Shown: positions 39,828 through 39,836 of the stretch, in pieces
How positions within the stretch are numbered: position 1 is the stretch's first letter
How the letters are laid out: every line of letters begins with the position of its first letter
DNA from: Thermoplasmatota archaeon
GTDB taxonomy: Archaea > Thermoplasmatota > E2 > DHVEG-1
Assembly: GCA_016930995.1 (NCBI GenBank)
Contig: JAFGFQ010000022.1
Span: forward strand, 1-39,836
Direction of reading: 5' to 3'
DNA: 39,836 nt
Translations under genes and position numbers: made by a program
Notes under the pieces: generated by a model
The model's database searches: none
What the model was told of the DNA's origin: nothing
What the model saw: the letters and a program-made list of their open reading frames with translations, nothing else

Positions 39828-39836
39828 AAATTAAAA

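Noticed and set aside
1..39836. CRISPR arrays, insertion sequences, toxin-antitoxin pairs or phage genes
   Set aside because: No regularly spaced repeats, transposase-like frames, terminal inverted repeats or phage structural genes were found on either strand.

Overview
The window looks like a chromosomal segment of a euryarchaeon, probably Thermoplasmata-related; marine or sediment lineages such as MBG-D fit, but this is inference. The evidence is a complete archaeal A-type ATPase operon in H-I-K-E-C-F-A-B-D order, archaeal TATA promoters (AT-rich boxes such as TTTTAAATA about 25-35 nt before starts), GGTGA/GGAGG Shine-Dalgarno sites mixed with leaderless starts, and secreted gingipain-type (C25) peptidases with PKD domains. 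There are no rRNA genes, CRISPR arrays, insertion sequences or integrases.

Layout. 1-2796: the 3' part of a PKD surface protein, a small possible DNA-binding protein, and a secreted parallel beta-helix protein. 3214-17458: a dense acyl-CoA gene block in three transcription units. Rightward unit 1 is thiolase, 3-hydroxybutyryl-CoA dehydrogenase and crotonase, followed by a separately promoted secreted protein. The leftward unit is a cobalamin adenosyltransferase, a B12 mutase large subunit, its B12 subunit and a MeaB-type GTPase. Rightward unit 2 is acyl-CoA dehydrogenase, AMP-forming acyl-CoA synthetase, EtfB, EtfA, a small Cys-containing protein and a 4-hydroxybutyryl-CoA-dehydratase-like flavoprotein. 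17565-25092: a secreted cyclophilin, a secreted beta-propeller protein, tRNA-Pro(UGG) and two C25 peptidases. 25262-27061: a CPBP membrane protease, Ndk and a four-helix membrane protein. 27092-36054: the leftward A-ATPase operon, including an extra 51-residue membrane protein. 36424-39761: a group 4 [NiFe]-hydrogenase peripheral module and a membrane protein, ending at a T20 tract.

The main result concerns the acyl-CoA block. The mutase would normally be labelled methylmalonyl-CoA mutase, but the two residues that contact the substrate carboxylate in that enzyme (Tyr89, Arg207) are Phe and Gln here, exactly 118 residues apart. That is the isobutyryl-CoA mutase pair. Together with acid activation, acyl-CoA dehydrogenase/ETF, crotonase, hydroxybutyryl-CoA dehydrogenase and thiolase, the block encodes a complete route between isobutyrate (or valine-derived isobutyryl-CoA), butyryl-CoA and two acetyl-CoA. 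The dehydratase-like protein at its end appears to lack the histidine [4Fe-4S] ligand and other catalytic residues of the characterised enzyme, so its reaction is open.

How it may fit together (inference): secreted peptidases degrade protein, branched-chain and short-chain acyl groups are oxidised to acetyl-CoA, and electrons leave as H2. The ATPase rotor carries a full Na+-binding signature with one carboxylate per four-helix subunit, so ATP synthesis is probably Na+-driven with a low ion-to-ATP ratio. The hydrogenase has intact NiFe ligands, but its membrane arm is not in the window.
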